Positions 35,648 to 45,071 of a stretch of 64,000 nucleotides of DNA are shown piece by piece. This DNA is from Acinetobacter sp. Ac_5812 (GTDB lineage Bacteria > Pseudomonadota > Gammaproteobacteria > Pseudomonadales > Moraxellaceae): the NCBI RefSeq assembly GCF_013072695.1, contig NZ_LXUK01000022.1:307084-371083 (forward strand). The letters run 5' to 3'. Each line of letters begins with the position of its first letter. The stretch's first letter is position 1. Made by a program: the position numbers and the translations under genes. Under the pieces are notes generated by a model. That model was not told the DNA's origin. It did not search any database and was given only the letters and a program-made list of their open reading frames with translations.

Positions 35648-37933
35648 ATGCTCAGTCGTCAATTAGAAGTATCGTTACGTTTGGCTGTTAGCATGGCTCG
35701 TCAAAAGAGACATGAGTTTCTGACAGTTGAACATTTGTTGCTTGCCTTGCTTGATAACGATTCTGCCGTAAATGCATTAAAAGCATGTGGTGCAGACATC
35801 GTTACTTTGCGTAAAGAATTAGAGGAATATGTAGAGCAACATACCCCAAAACTTGGTGATAATAGTGAACAGGCCCCTCATCCAACTGAGAGCTTTGATC
35901 GAATTTTGCAACGTGCAATTTTCCATGTTCAATCGAGCGGTGGTGACCGTACGGTTGAAGGTGCAGATGTTCTAGTTGCAATGTATTCAGAGCGAGATTC
36001 ATTCGCGGTTTATTTGCTTAAACGTCATCAAATTAATCGTTTAACTTTGACTCAATACCTGTCTCATGGCACACGTAAAGATGAGATTCAAGTTGAGGAA
36101 GAGGTTGAAGATATTGAAGGTGAAAGTGCTGCTTCAGCAAATGCTGGACCACTTGAGCAATATACACTGAACTTAAATATCGAAGCACAAAAGGGTAAAA
36201 CAGATCCTTTAATTGGCCGTGAAAAAGAAATTGAGCGTGCGGCTCAGATTTTATGCCGTCGTCGTAAAAACAATCCACTTTTAGTGGGTGACCCAGGTGT
36301 GGGTAAAACGTCGATTGCAGAAGGTTTGGCATGGTTAATCGTCAATGGTAAAGCACCTAAACCACTTGCCAATGCTGAAGTCTATAGCTTAGACATTGGT
36401 GCTTTGGTTGCAGGGACTAAATATCGTGGTGACTTTGAGAAGCGTTTAAAACAATTGTTAAATGCTTTGAAAAAGAATCCAAATGCGATCTTATTCATTG
36501 ATGAAATTCATATGATCATTGGTGCAGGCTCAAGCATGGGCAGTACCATGGATGCATCGAATTTAATCAAACCTGCTTTGGCAAATGGCAGCCTACGTTG
36601 TATTGGTTCAACAACTTTCCAAGAGTATCGTCAGGTCTTTGAAAAAGATCATGCTTTGTCTCGTCGCTTCCAGAAAATTGACGTGAATGAGCCAAGTATC
36701 AATGAAACAATTGAAATTTTACGTGGCTTGAAAAACAAGTTCGAAGATTTCCATCATGTTGAATATGATGATAAAGCATTGGTTGCTGCTGTTGAGTTGT
36801 CAGCTAAATTTATCAATGATCGTTTCTTGCCAGACAAAGCGATTGATGTGATTGATGAGGCGGGTGCGCAACGCCGCTTGAAAGCAGAAGTGGATGGTAC
36901 AACGATTTCGGTTGAGAATATCGAAGATATCGTTTCTAAGATTGCGCGTATTCCACCGAAAACTGTTTCTAAAGATGACAAGTCTGTACTTGAGAATCTG
37001 GAACGTGATCTTAAACGTGTGGTATTTGGTCAAGATGAAGCGATTACAGCACTTGCATCCGCGATCAAATTATCTCGTGCAGGCTTAAAAGCACCAGATA
37101 AACCAGTGGGTAGTTTTGTTTTCGCTGGTCCAACAGGTGTGGGTAAAACCGAAGTCACTAAGCAACTGGCTAAATTGCTAGGCGTAGAGCTGGTTCGTTT
37201 CGATATGTCTGAATATATGGAGCGTCATGCGGTTTCTCGCCTGATTGGTGCGCCTCCAGGTTATGTTGGTTATGATCAAGGCGGTTTGCTAACCGATGCG
37301 ATTCATAAAAATCCGCATTGTGTATTGTTGCTGGATGAGATTGAAAAAGCGCACCCAGATGTATTCAACTTGTTATTACAAGTCATGGATCATGGTGCTT
37401 TGACTGACAATAATGGTCGTAAATCTGATTTCAGAAATGTGATTATTGTGCTCACCACCAATATTGGTGCAGAAAGTATTGTCCGTGCAAGTATTGGTTT
37501 CACCGAACAAGATCACAGCGCAGATAACCAAGATGCAATGAAACGTGCATTCTCTCCTGAATTCCGTAACCGTTTGGATGGTGTGATTCAATTTAAAGCA
37601 CTTCCGACGACAATCATCGATTCAGTGGTAGACAAATTCTTAACCGAGTTGCAAGCACAACTCGATGAGAAACAAGTGGTACTTGATGTTGATCAAAGTG
37701 CTCGTGACTGGTTGTCAGCCAATGGTTATGACCGTCTCATGGGTGCTCGTCCTATGCAACGCCTGATCCAAGAGCATTTGAAAAAGCCATTAGCTGAGAT
37801 GATTCTGTTTGGTGAGCTTGCTGAGCATGGTGGTAATGTTGCAGTTTCTGTGAAAACAGAGAATGGCAAAGATGTTGGCTTGAAGTTGGAAGTCTTTGAA
37901 GATCATATTAACCCGAGTGCTGAACCTGCTTAA
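35648..37933 (+). CDS. clpA: ATP-dependent Clp protease ATP-binding subunit ClpA
   Basis: A 761-residue AAA+ unfoldase that feeds ClpP. It has the double Clp N-domain (residues 1-145), AAA-1 with GDPGVGKTS and DEIH (about residues 215-290), and AAA-2 with GPTGVGKTE and [13 protein letters not shown] (about 495-570), ending in a D2 small domain. An acidic linker ([12 protein letters not shown]) follows the N-domain. The length equals E. coli ClpA. AAGGGGG precedes the ATG. The adaptor gene clpS is upstream in the same direction; clpP is not in the window. Confidence 0.97.
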   Translation: MLSRQLEVSLRLAVSMARQKRHEFLTVEHLLLALLDNDSAVNALKACGADIVTLRKELEEYVEQHTPKLGDNSEQAPHPTESFDRILQRAIFHVQSSGGDRTVEGADVLVAMYSERDSFAVYLLKRHQINRLTLTQYLSHGTRKDEIQVEEEVEDIEGESAASANAGPLEQYTLNLNIEAQKGKTDPLIGREKEIERAAQILCRRRKNNPLLVGDPGVGKTSIAEGLAWLIVNGKAPKPLANAEVYSLDIGALVAGTKYRGDFEKRLKQLLNALKKNPNAILFIDEIHMIIGAGSSMGSTMDASNLIKPALANGSLRCIGSTTFQEYRQVFEKDHALSRRFQKIDVNEPSINETIEILRGLKNKFEDFHHVEYDDKALVAAVELSAKFINDRFLPDKAIDVIDEAGAQRRLKAEVDGTTISVENIEDIVSKIARIPPKTVSKDDKSVLENLERDLKRVVFGQDEAITALASAIKLSRAGLKAPDKPVGSFVFAGPTGVGKTEVTKQLAKLLGVELVRFDMSEYMERHAVSRLIGAPPGYVGYDQGGLLTDAIHKNPHCVLLLDEIEKAHPDVFNLLLQVMDHGALTDNNGRKSDFRNVIIVLTTNIGAESIVRASIGFTEQDHSADNQDAMKRAFSPEFRNRLDGVIQFKALPTTIIDSVVDKFLTELQAQLDEKQVVLDVDQSARDWLSANGYDRLMGARPMQRLIQEHLKKPLAEMILFGELAEHGGNVAVSVKTENGKDVGLKLEVFEDHINPSAEPA

Positions 37934-38295
37934 TGTTTGAATTGTCTTTTTCAATAACCCAAGTACTTAAAGTATTTGGGTTATTTTTCGTCACAGCAAT
38001 TGCTGAAATTCTTGGTTGTTATTTTCCTTATCTTATTTTGAATCAAGGAAAATCACATTGGTTGTGGATTCCGACTGCTTTAAGCTTAGCGGTTTTTGTT
38101 TGGTTGCTGACTTTGCACCCTGCAGCATCAGGTCGTATTTATGCGGCTTATGGTGGGATCTATATTTTTACTGCTTTATTGTGGCTGCGTTATGTCGATC
38201 AAGTGATGCTAACACGGTGGGACATTCTAGGTGGTCTTGTGGTTTTGTGTGGGGCGGGCTTAATCATTTTGCAGCCGCAAGGCTTAGTTCGTTAG
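37933..38295 (+). CDS. YnfA family (UPF0060) membrane protein
   Basis: A 120-residue protein with four transmembrane helices of the small-multidrug-resistance fold. [31 protein letters not shown] and [19 protein letters not shown] are diagnostic of UPF0060. Transport function is unproven. Its ATG overlaps the clpA stop by one base (TAATG), so it is co-translated. Confidence 0.93.
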   Translation: MFELSFSITQVLKVFGLFFVTAIAEILGCYFPYLILNQGKSHWLWIPTALSLAVFVWLLTLHPAASGRIYAAYGGIYIFTALLWLRYVDQVMLTRWDILGGLVVLCGAGLIILQPQGLVR

Positions 38296-38299
38296 TTTC

Positions 38300-38331
38300 A
38301 TTAAGCATGGTATATACCATGCTTAATTTTT
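38300..38331 (+). terminator. terminator after the clpA operon
   Basis: AAGCATGGTA and TACCATGCTT form a 10-bp stem with a TA centre, followed by AATTTTTG. Confidence 0.75.
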
Positions 38332-38480
38332 GAATAAGAAAAGTAAAGCAACATAAAAGCACTAGGTTATGCTTATTATTCCGGTTAAATAAGCGAAACC
38401 ATGATAAGCCTGAATTTAGGCACAAAGAGGTTACTTTTACGGCCTGTTATGAAAATCAGACCGACAGAATACTGCTACGA

Positions 38481-38503
38481 TTGATAATGATTTTTATTTT
38501 CAT
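38481..38503. promoter_or_regulatory. Fur-like box of the second TonB receptor
   Basis: GATAATGATTTTTATTTTCATT contains a GATAATGAT half and a TTTTCATT half close to the Fur consensus, about 20 bases upstream of the receptor start. Confidence 0.65.
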
Positions 38504-38523
38504 TGTTACAATCGAGTGTGTTC

Positions 38524-40707
38524 ATGGAATCCTTAGTTTCCAACAGAAATGTATTTTCTCCCAGAATTTTAGTATCAGCGATCTCCTTGATTATTGGTTC
38601 AGATGTACTGGCAGCAGAAACTGTTAGTTCATTACCTACAATAACGGTTAAAGCTGAAGACAATCGTGATCGTTATACTGTTCAATCAAGTCGAAGCTCC
38701 ACCAAACTCGATTTAAATTTAAAAGATACTCCACAGAGCTTAACAGTGTTTACTCAACAGCAAATAGAGGATCAAAATTTAACAGATATCAGCAGAGTTT
38801 TAGAGGAAACACCTGGGGTAAGTAAAAGTCAGCATGGACAAGAAGGTGCTGGCTTTTCAGATTATTATGCTCGTGGTTTCAAGATTAATAATTTTATGCG
38901 AGATGGTATTCCAACCAGTGCTGCATCCTTTGGTGGAACTTATAACATTGGTATGGAAGACACGGCCATTTATGACCGTATCGAAATTTTAAAAGGTGCA
39001 TCGGGTTTACTTGGGGGTTCAGGTAATCCGAGTGCAAGCATTAATTATGTTCGTAAACGTGCGACTGAAGATACACTAGGCTCCATTAAAGTTCAGGCGG
39101 GAAGTTGGGATCGATATCGTAGTCAGTTTGATGTATCAGGTGGATTGAATACAGATAAAACGTTGAAAGGGCGATTGATTGCGGCACATTCATCAGGAGG
39201 CAATCAGCAAGATCGTTATCATAAAGATTCAACCTTACTCTATGGTACGGTAGATTATGATCTCAGTGATCAGACGACATTAACAACCGCACTAAGTTTA
39301 CAACAAAATAAAATCCGCAATGCTGCACAACATGGTTTTCCATTTGTGAGTGGAGATGGTTTGAAGCAGACGACCTTTGGACCAAGAGATAATCCGGCAA
39401 CTAACAACTCAAATCTTGCGGTAAATAATTTATATGCATTACTGGGTGTAGAGCATCAATTTAATTCAAATTGGAAAGGCGTGATTAACTATAGTTATGC
39501 CAAAACTGACAGTGATCAAATTAGAAACATAGCAGGCTATACTTTAAATTATCAAGATGAAAAGGGTATCGCCAATGGTACTGACTGGGAGGGTAACCTG
39601 ATTATCTTAAAGCCAGGGGAAATGAGTGTTCATGGAAGTAAGTTTATAAGTACACCAGAAGTTCATGCAATTGATAGTTTTGTTTCAGGGCAGTTTCAAG
39701 CACTGGGTCGCGAGCATGAATTAAGTTTTGGGATCAATGGATACAAAGTAAATGCCAATGATCCTGCATATAAAGTTTGGCAATTTTCATCTAGACCTAT
39801 CCAAAACTACCATGGTGATGTAGGAGACTATATCAACTTGACGCCTATTGGGCGGACGATAACTGATGAATATCAGATTGGTGGATTTGCCTCGGCCAAA
39901 CTACAGTTAGCAGATCCAGTAAAACTGATTTTAGGCTCACGCTTGAGTACTTGGGAGCGCAAGAATACAGGTACTGAACAAAAACAAAGTAATATCTATA
40001 CCCCTTATTTGGGTTTGATTATAGATATGAATGATCAGATCTCTGCATATGCAAGTTATACCTCTATTTTTAATCCATCTACTCGAAAAAATGTTACAGG
40101 TCAATTCTTAGACCCAGAAGAGGGAAATAGTGCGGAAATAGGCTTAAAAGCAGAATTCTTTAATCAACGCTTAAATACCAACCTTGCTTACTTCGAAACC
40201 AAGCAAGATAATTTTGCTGTTAGGGATGGTGAAAAGTTTACCACCGATGGTGAATTTGCTTATATTGCCGTTAATGGCGCTAAGGTAAAGGGCATAGAGT
40301 TATCGGTTGCTGGTGAATTGAGTCCTTATTGGCATATTTCTGGTGGATATACTTACACAGATGCAAAAGATCGGGATGGAAAAACCTTAACAACAGCTAC
40401 GGGAAGTTCACTTCCACGGCAGACGCTGAAATTGTTCACTAATTATCAATGGGATAAATTGACATTAGGGGCTGGGGTGAATTGGCAAAGTGAAATTTTT
40501 GATACTCGTGCACGCGGCGTAGCAACTCAGTTTAATCGACAAGATGACTATGTTCTATTAAACCTAATGGGGAGATATCAGATCAATTCAGATCTTAGTA
40601 TTGCGGTCAATGTTGATAATGTCGGAAATACAGTTTATAAAAGAACGGCAATCAATACTTGGGGGGAGCTACGTAACTTTATGGCAACCCTTAATTATAA
40701 ATTTTGA
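38524..40707 (+). CDS. TonB-dependent siderophore receptor
   Basis: A 727-residue outer-membrane receptor. A long signal peptide (ending GSDVLAAE) precedes a plug with LPTITVKA, DTPQSLTVFTQQQIEDQNL, DISRVLEETPGVSKSQ, and EILKGASGLLGGSGNPSASINYVRKRA (conserved parts). The barrel ends in TLNYKF. It belongs to the same FhuE/FpvA-like class as the receptor at 11372, sharing SSTKLDL and the STLLYGTVDYDLSDQT region, but the extracellular loops differ, implying another ligand. The start at ATG 38524 lacks a clear Shine-Dalgarno. Iron repression by Fur is likely. Confidence 0.92.
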   Translation: MESLVSNRNVFSPRILVSAISLIIGSDVLAAETVSSLPTITVKAEDNRDRYTVQSSRSSTKLDLNLKDTPQSLTVFTQQQIEDQNLTDISRVLEETPGVSKSQHGQEGAGFSDYYARGFKINNFMRDGIPTSAASFGGTYNIGMEDTAIYDRIEILKGASGLLGGSGNPSASINYVRKRATEDTLGSIKVQAGSWDRYRSQFDVSGGLNTDKTLKGRLIAAHSSGGNQQDRYHKDSTLLYGTVDYDLSDQTTLTTALSLQQNKIRNAAQHGFPFVSGDGLKQTTFGPRDNPATNNSNLAVNNLYALLGVEHQFNSNWKGVINYSYAKTDSDQIRNIAGYTLNYQDEKGIANGTDWEGNLIILKPGEMSVHGSKFISTPEVHAIDSFVSGQFQALGREHELSFGINGYKVNANDPAYKVWQFSSRPIQNYHGDVGDYINLTPIGRTITDEYQIGGFASAKLQLADPVKLILGSRLSTWERKNTGTEQKQSNIYTPYLGLIIDMNDQISAYASYTSIFNPSTRKNVTGQFLDPEEGNSAEIGLKAEFFNQRLNTNLAYFETKQDNFAVRDGEKFTTDGEFAYIAVNGAKVKGIELSVAGELSPYWHISGGYTYTDAKDRDGKTLTTATGSSLPRQTLKLFTNYQWDKLTLGAGVNWQSEIFDTRARGVATQFNRQDDYVLLNLMGRYQINSDLSIAVNVDNVGNTVYKRTAINTWGELRNFMATLNYKF

Positions 40708-40757
40708 TGATGCTATTTAAATCGTAAAACAATCAGGTCGCTTGAAGTGACTGTTTC

Positions 40758-40792
40758 ATTCAGGCATGAACATGGTTATGTTATGCCTGAAT
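40758..40792. terminator. hairpin between receptor and ABC-F genes
   Basis: ATTCAGGCAT and ATGCCTGAAT form a perfect 10-bp stem with a 15-base loop between two convergent genes. There is no T-run, so termination is possible but weak. Confidence 0.4.
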
Positions 40793-40806
40793 TTGAAAAT
40801 AAAAAA

Positions 40807-42381
40807 CTATGTCAAGTTATAGGATGTGGTGATTCCGCATTCTTCAACAAAATTCTTATCATGCGACACCAGTATCACAGCACCGTTAAAAGAATGAATT
40901 GCTTGAGCCAGTAATTCACGAGATTCGATATCGAGATGGTTTTCGGGTTCATCTAAAAATAACAGTTCAACCGCTTGTTGCTTTAACGCAAGCAAAGCCA
41001 CTTTTAAGCGTTCACCGCCACTGAGAGTGGAGATGGGCATAAGTGCTTTATCTCTTCTAATTCGAAGATTGCCTAATAAGGTTCGTCCTTGTTGTTCCGT
41101 TAGTTCGGGATCAATATGCTGTAAATATTCAAGTGCTGAAATAGTGTCATCAAGTAGCGAAAGCCTCTGGTCAAGATAAGTAGAAGTTACTTTGCAATAA
41201 ACTTCACCTGCAAGTGGTGGAATTAAACCTTGAAGGGTTTTCAATAAGCTTGATTTGCCAGTTCCATTTGCACCACTTAAATGCAATTTTTTTCCAGCCA
41301 TAATTGCAAGATCAATTGGTCTTGTCTTCGCATAAGCGAGTTGTAATTGGTGACAACGTAAGATTTCTCCTGACTTTCTGGCTGTATGTGCAAATTCGAA
41401 ATATTGTGATTTGAGATGTTCCAGTTGGATTTGCTTCAGTTGCAGTTCATCTTTTGCATCTGCAAGCTGTTTACTCTGTTGTTTGCGAAGATGCGAGAGA
41501 GATTGTTCTGATTGCTCTTTCTTAGCATCCAGTAAAATGGGAGCTTGTGAAGCAGAGGCCCTTAACTTTTCACCTGCTTTTTGACGTTTTTGGGCTTTCA
41601 TCTGACTTTGATGTTGCTGCTCTTTCAACTGTTTTAATTCACGTTTTTCTTGCTGCACTGCGTGTGATAATGCGTCGACATGTAACTGATGTTGCTGCTG
41701 ATAAAGCGCATAATTGCCACCGTAATAATGTAGTCCTAACTGGTTTAATGAAAAAATCCCCTGTACGTGAGACAGTAGTTGCCGATCGTGGCTAATGATG
41801 AGCCCACCCGTTGGATGTTGAGACATTTGCTGGATCAACCATTCACGACCCTGTGTATCTAAGTGATTACTGGGTTCATCCAGTAATAGATAATGATCTT
41901 TGAGTAGAAATAGGCGACACAGTGCAAGTTTGGTTTTTTGGCCTTCACTTAAATGCTGAGTGGGCGTATCAAGATCTATGGGTAAATCCGCACTTTGTAA
42001 AAGCTGTTGCCATTCTGTGGGTAAATGCCACAGATGTTCGACTTGATCATAATCGGCAAAAGATGCAGTGCCTTGTCGGATACGTTCAAAGGAACCGTTT
42101 AAATCCTCAATATGCAAAGCTTGAGCGATTGTATCTGCTTGCACACGCTGAAGCTGAGCTAGATATTGATGCGGACACTGCCATGAGATTTGGCCTGAAT
42201 AGGGTAGCTTGGATTTTGTCTGCTCATGCAGAAGAGACATCAATAGCGATTTCCCTTGACCATTGCATCCAATCAATCCTGTGAATTGATGTAATGGAAG
42301 TTGAAAGCAAAGTGAGTCAAAGTGTATGAGCTGTGCGAATTCAAGGGATAAGTTGGAAACAATACATGCCTGTTGAGTCAT
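40807..42381 (-). CDS. ABC-F family ATPase
   Basis: A 524-residue soluble protein with two ABC ATPase domains and no membrane domain. Walker A motifs are GCNGQGKS (about residue 38) and GANGTGKS (about 350); signatures LSEGQKTKLAL and LSGGERLKVAL; Walker B LLLDEPSNHLD and LFLDEPENHLD. The charged, glutamine-rich inter-domain linker (about residues 225-320) is the ribosome-binding ABC-F hallmark. It may act as a translation factor or in antibiotic resistance; the exact subfamily is not decided by what I can see. Confidence 0.92.
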   Translation of the reverse strand: MTQQACIVSNLSLEFAQLIHFDSLCFQLPLHQFTGLIGCNGQGKSLLMSLLHEQTKSKLPYSGQISWQCPHQYLAQLQRVQADTIAQALHIEDLNGSFERIRQGTASFADYDQVEHLWHLPTEWQQLLQSADLPIDLDTPTQHLSEGQKTKLALCRLFLLKDHYLLLDEPSNHLDTQGREWLIQQMSQHPTGGLIISHDRQLLSHVQGIFSLNQLGLHYYGGNYALYQQQHQLHVDALSHAVQQEKRELKQLKEQQHQSQMKAQKRQKAGEKLRASASQAPILLDAKKEQSEQSLSHLRKQQSKQLADAKDELQLKQIQLEHLKSQYFEFAHTARKSGEILRCHQLQLAYAKTRPIDLAIMAGKKLHLSGANGTGKSSLLKTLQGLIPPLAGEVYCKVTSTYLDQRLSLLDDTISALEYLQHIDPELTEQQGRTLLGNLRIRRDKALMPISTLSGGERLKVALLALKQQAVELLFLDEPENHLDIESRELLAQAIHSFNGAVILVSHDKNFVEECGITTSYNLT

Positions 42382-42628
42382 ATAAACCTCATAAACAGGA
42401 TATGCAAAATAGAGAGATCGAGATAAGTTTTAGAATTAAGAAGCGCTAAACGATAGCCAAGTCTATTTTGCACATCAAAAAGAAAAATGAACTTTGATGA
42501 TGGAAATAGAACTTACTTCATTGGCGTGATCTCAAATTGGTTTATTTTTACACTATTCTATGGGGGAAGTGGAGAAAGGTCAAACCCTAAGATTTTGAAG
42601 AGATGATTAAAAAAAACATAAAAAGTGC

Positions 42629-42657
42629 TTGTCAAATGCTGAAATAGTGCGTAATTT
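42629..42657 (+). promoter_or_regulatory. candidate promoter of the aroG leader
   Basis: TTGTCA (42629-42634), a 17-base spacer and TAATTT (42652-42657) resemble a sigma-70 promoter. Transcription from near 42664 would start just ahead of the first leader peptide. This is a pattern match only. Confidence 0.5.
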
Positions 42658-42695
42658 AATAGTTAGACACCGTTTTTTAGATATTTGAAATAAAT

Positions 42696-42749
42696 ATGTT
42701 AAAGCATACTGTAAACACCAACGCATACTTTTACTTTTGGCAATATTGA
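42696..42749 (+). CDS. aromatic leader peptide 1 of the DAHP synthase gene
   Basis: A 17-codon open frame reading MLKHTVNTNA then YFYFWQY and a TGA stop. Six of the last seven codons specify aromatic residues (Tyr, Phe and Trp). It is followed at once by alternative hairpins and an intrinsic terminator. This is the standard layout of transcription attenuation: a ribosome stalled for want of charged aromatic tRNAs prevents terminator formation. The ribosome binding site is weak (TTGAAATAA). Function is inferred from this layout. Confidence 0.75.
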   Translation: MLKHTVNTNAYFYFWQY

Positions 42750-42788
42750 TCGTTGCCTGATGCGTTTCGGGCAGCAAAAAGGTTGCCC
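42720..42788 (+). promoter_or_regulatory. alternative pairing elements of the attenuator
   Basis: With no stall: AACGCAT (42720-42726) pairs with ATGCGTT (42760-42766) and GGCAA (42739-42743) with TTGCC (42753-42757), leaving GGGCAGC (42769-42775) to pair with GTTGCCC (42782-42788), so the terminator forms. With a stall over the aromatic codons: GTTGCC (42752-42757) can pair with GGCAGC (42770-42775), freeing GTTGCCC to pair with GGCAAC (42807-42812) inside the terminator stem. All complementarities were read by eye. Confidence 0.65.
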
Positions 42789-42798
42789 AACCAGTTAA

Positions 42799-42831
42799 TA
42801 CCTGATCGGCAACACCGATCAGGTTTTTTTA
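42799..42831 (+). terminator. attenuator terminator upstream of aroG
   Basis: ACCTGATCGG and CCGATCAGGT form a strong 10-bp stem with a 4-5-base loop, followed by seven T. It lies about 170 bases before the aroG start, so transcripts reading into aroG must pass it. Confidence 0.92.
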
Positions 42832-42864
42832 TGCTTTAACAATCATGATTTTAGGAGAAATACC

Positions 42865-42957
42865 ATGTATACATTTAATTATTCATATTTTAGCAAGATT
42901 TCTTGGTTTTACTTTGCAAAAAAATCAACATCGCTTAGATCACACTTGCTCAAATAA
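42865..42957 (+). CDS. aromatic leader peptide 2 of the DAHP synthase gene
   Basis: A 30-codon open frame after the terminator, reading MYTFNYSYF then SKISWFYFAKK and a basic, serine-rich tail. Nine of the first 17 residues are Tyr, Phe or Trp. It has a strong ribosome binding site (TAGGAGAAATACC). The TAA stop is followed directly by ATGATAGG, and 42 bases later by aroG. No terminator follows it, so it may act on aroG translation or be a second sensor; the role is inference. Confidence 0.7.
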   Translation: MYTFNYSYFSKISWFYFAKKSTSLRSHLLK

Positions 42958-42996
42958 ATGATAGGACTGCGAAGAAGGCCAGTCCAAAGGAATTGA
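42958..42996 (+). promoter_or_regulatory. hairpin and short open frame before aroG
   Basis: GGACTG (42964-42969) pairs with CAGTCC (42980-42985), ending one base before the aroG Shine-Dalgarno AAAGGA. The same bases form a 12-codon frame from ATG 42958 (MIGLRRRPVQRN) containing CGA-AGA-AGG arginine codons and ending in TGA just ahead of aroG. It could modulate ribosome access; low certainty. Confidence 0.35.
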
Positions 42997-42998
42997 AA

Positions 42999-44036
42999 AT
43001 GAATGCTTTAAATACTGCTTTGACACAACCACAATCACATACAAAAGAATCAATGCTTAGCTTGCCATCACAACTCAAAGCGCAGTATCCCTTGTCTGCA
43101 ACTTTAGCGCAGCAAATTTCAAAACATCGTCAAACGATTCAGAATATTTTATCTGGACATGATCATCGCTTAATGGTGATTACAGGTCCTTGCTCGATTC
43201 ATGATCCTATCGCAGTACTCGAATATGCTGATCGCCTCCAACAATTACAAGAACAGGTTAAAGATCAGATTTTCCTTGTTATGCGTGCATATATTGAAAA
43301 ACCACGTACTACCGTGGGGTGGAAAGGTTTCTTATATGATCCAAATTTAGATGGATCATCAGATTTACAACTCGGCTTAGAAAAATCTCGTCAGCTTTAC
43401 TTGCAGCTCATCGAGAAAGGTTTGCCAATCGCAAGCGAAATTTTAAGCCCAATGGCGACAGGTTATTTTGATGACCTATTGGCTTGGGGCGCAATTGGTG
43501 CGCGTACCAGTGAGTCTCAAATTCATCGTGAAATTGCCAGCCATATGCCATACAGTATTGGCTTCAAAAACGGCACCGATGGGTCGATTCAAATTGCGTT
43601 GGATGCAATTCAATCAGCACTGCATGGCCATCAATTCTTGGGGATGACTCAACAAGGTCTACCTGCAATTTTGCATAGTGAAGGTAATCCATTACCACAT
43701 TTAATTTTACGTGGCTCAAATCAGGGTACCAACTATGATTTGGCTTCGATTCAAGCGATGCATTTCAAGCATAAGCAATTGCCGGCATTGGTGATTGATT
43801 GTAGTCATGGTAACAGCGGTAAAGATCCACTACTGCAACCACAGGTTTTACAGCAAATTATTGCAGAGCGCGCTGAATCGAAAGTACGTGGTGTAATGAT
43901 TGAAAGTCATTTAGTTGATGGCAATCAAAAAATTTCTTGTGATATGACTTATGGCCAATCGGTTACGGATGGTTGCCTAGGTTGGGATAAAACATCTCAA
44001 GTCTTATTGGATGTTGCTGAACAGATGAGAAATTGA
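42999..44036 (+). CDS. aroG: 3-deoxy-7-phosphoheptulonate synthase
   Basis: A 345-residue class I DAHP synthase (AroF/G/H type) that condenses phosphoenolpyruvate and erythrose 4-phosphate, the entry step of aromatic amino acid synthesis. VITGPCSIHDP, RAYIEKPRTTVGWKG, GARTSESQIHRE and VIDCSHGNSGKDP carry the metal and substrate ligands. The N-terminal extension that binds the feedback amino acid is present; whether it is Phe-, Tyr- or Trp-sensitive cannot be read with certainty, so the symbol denotes the family. ATG 42999 follows AAAGGA. The leader implies control by several aromatic amino acids. Confidence 0.95.
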   Translation: MNALNTALTQPQSHTKESMLSLPSQLKAQYPLSATLAQQISKHRQTIQNILSGHDHRLMVITGPCSIHDPIAVLEYADRLQQLQEQVKDQIFLVMRAYIEKPRTTVGWKGFLYDPNLDGSSDLQLGLEKSRQLYLQLIEKGLPIASEILSPMATGYFDDLLAWGAIGARTSESQIHREIASHMPYSIGFKNGTDGSIQIALDAIQSALHGHQFLGMTQQGLPAILHSEGNPLPHLILRGSNQGTNYDLASIQAMHFKHKQLPALVIDCSHGNSGKDPLLQPQVLQQIIAERAESKVRGVMIESHLVDGNQKISCDMTYGQSVTDGCLGWDKTSQVLLDVAEQMRN

Positions 44037-44053
44037 TTACACGCTAAGACAAT

Positions 44054-44083
44054 AAAAAACCCATGATTTACATGGGTTTTTTA
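44054..44083 (+). terminator. terminator after aroG
   Basis: AAAAAACCCATG and CATGGGTTTTTT form a perfect stem with a 5-base loop and flanking A and T runs. Confidence 0.93.
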
Positions 44084-44255
44084 TTAGAGCTATTTGATTT
44101 TTCTCTGTATTAACATATAATTTTTTGCCAAAAATAACCAATTATTAAAAGTCAATATGAAGAAATGAAGCCATATTGAAAATTTGTTGCTGTAATATGA
44201 GATATAGCATTACTTCGCGTAATCATTGATAAAGTTTTTATAAAATGGGGGAAAA

Positions 44256-45071
44256 ATGAAAAAGGATGCAGTTGGTTTCGTTGGCGGTACATTGGTGCAT
44301 ACAGAGAGTGGGTTAGTTCAAATACAAGATATTCAAATCGGAGATCGTGTACTCAGTGCTGATACTGTGACAGGACAGCAAAGTTATCAAGTTGTAATGA
44401 AAGTCATAAAAACAGAAAAGCAGCCTGTAATCTTTATGGAGTTTGATTACTGGATTGATCCAGACCTTTCATTATTTGAAAAAATAAAGTTGGATAAAGA
44501 AGTCAGAAAAAAATTTAATCTTAGTGGTATTGCATTACCATCACTACAATTTACTGTTACTCCTGAACATCCATTTTGGGTAGAAGGGAAAGGATGGGTT
44601 GCTGCTCATCAAATTACTAATCAGGATGTAGCTGTAGATAAAAATGGAAATAAATATAGTCTAAATTTTGATGGTTATGATACAAAACCACATGCTGAGA
44701 TTTATACAGCTTCTGATAAAAATATAGGCATGGTACCGAATTACGGTTCAGAATCCAGTTTTTATGGATTTGCTGTTGATTTATTTACGGGTAATATCAT
44801 TTCTTGGAATGAGGTGATTAAAGATAATCCGAGTTTAAGGAAATTATATAATAAAAATACACTCTGGAAAGAAGACTTACTTGAGCAGCTTCCAGAAGAA
44901 GACCGAGTCAATGCCCATTTTCATGGTTTTAGTCAGGGTGATTGGGTAAATCCAGAAACTATCCAATGGGATGAGGGGGAGGGTTATGTAACCACGACGG
45001 TTTATAATCTGAAAATTGAGAATACCCATACTTATTTTGTCGGTGAATATGGCATTTGGGTACAAGGCTAA
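44256..45071 (+). CDS. orphan, degenerate Hint-domain protein
   Basis: A 271-residue protein that is essentially one Hint (hedgehog/intein) domain of the pretoxin type. FVGGTLVHTESGLVQIQDIQIGDRVLS (residues 8 onward; shown in part) is the N-terminal block, TVTPEHPFWVEGKGWV the inner TxxH block, and VYNLKIENTHTYFVGEYGIWV the C-terminal block. The catalytic Cys that normally precedes FVxGT is Gly7, and the terminal His-Asn is Gln-Gly followed by stop, so self-cleavage should be lost. An insertion of about 80 residues lies between the inner and last blocks. It starts at the domain boundary with a strong GGGGGAAAA site. No toxin, RHS or immunity gene is adjacent. Confidence 0.8.
   Translation: MKKDAVGFVGGTLVHTESGLVQIQDIQIGDRVLSADTVTGQQSYQVVMKVIKTEKQPVIFMEFDYWIDPDLSLFEKIKLDKEVRKKFNLSGIALPSLQFTVTPEHPFWVEGKGWVAAHQITNQDVAVDKNGNKYSLNFDGYDTKPHAEIYTASDKNIGMVPNYGSESSFYGFAVDLFTGNIISWNEVIKDNPSLRKLYNKNTLWKEDLLEQLPEEDRVNAHFHGFSQGDWVNPETIQWDEGEGYVTTTVYNLKIENTHTYFVGEYGIWVQG

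Noticed and set aside
36033..36332. A 99-residue minus-strand frame inside clpA
   Set aside because: Overlaps the conserved linker and first AAA domain of ClpA and has no support of its own.
38016..38333. A 105-residue plus-strand frame over the YnfA-type gene
   Set aside because: It is the second frame of a well-conserved membrane protein gene and has cysteine/serine-rich shadow composition.
41922..42284. A 120-residue plus-strand open frame over the ABC-F gene
   Set aside because: Antisense to a gene with both ATPase domains intact; no ribosome binding site or family motif.
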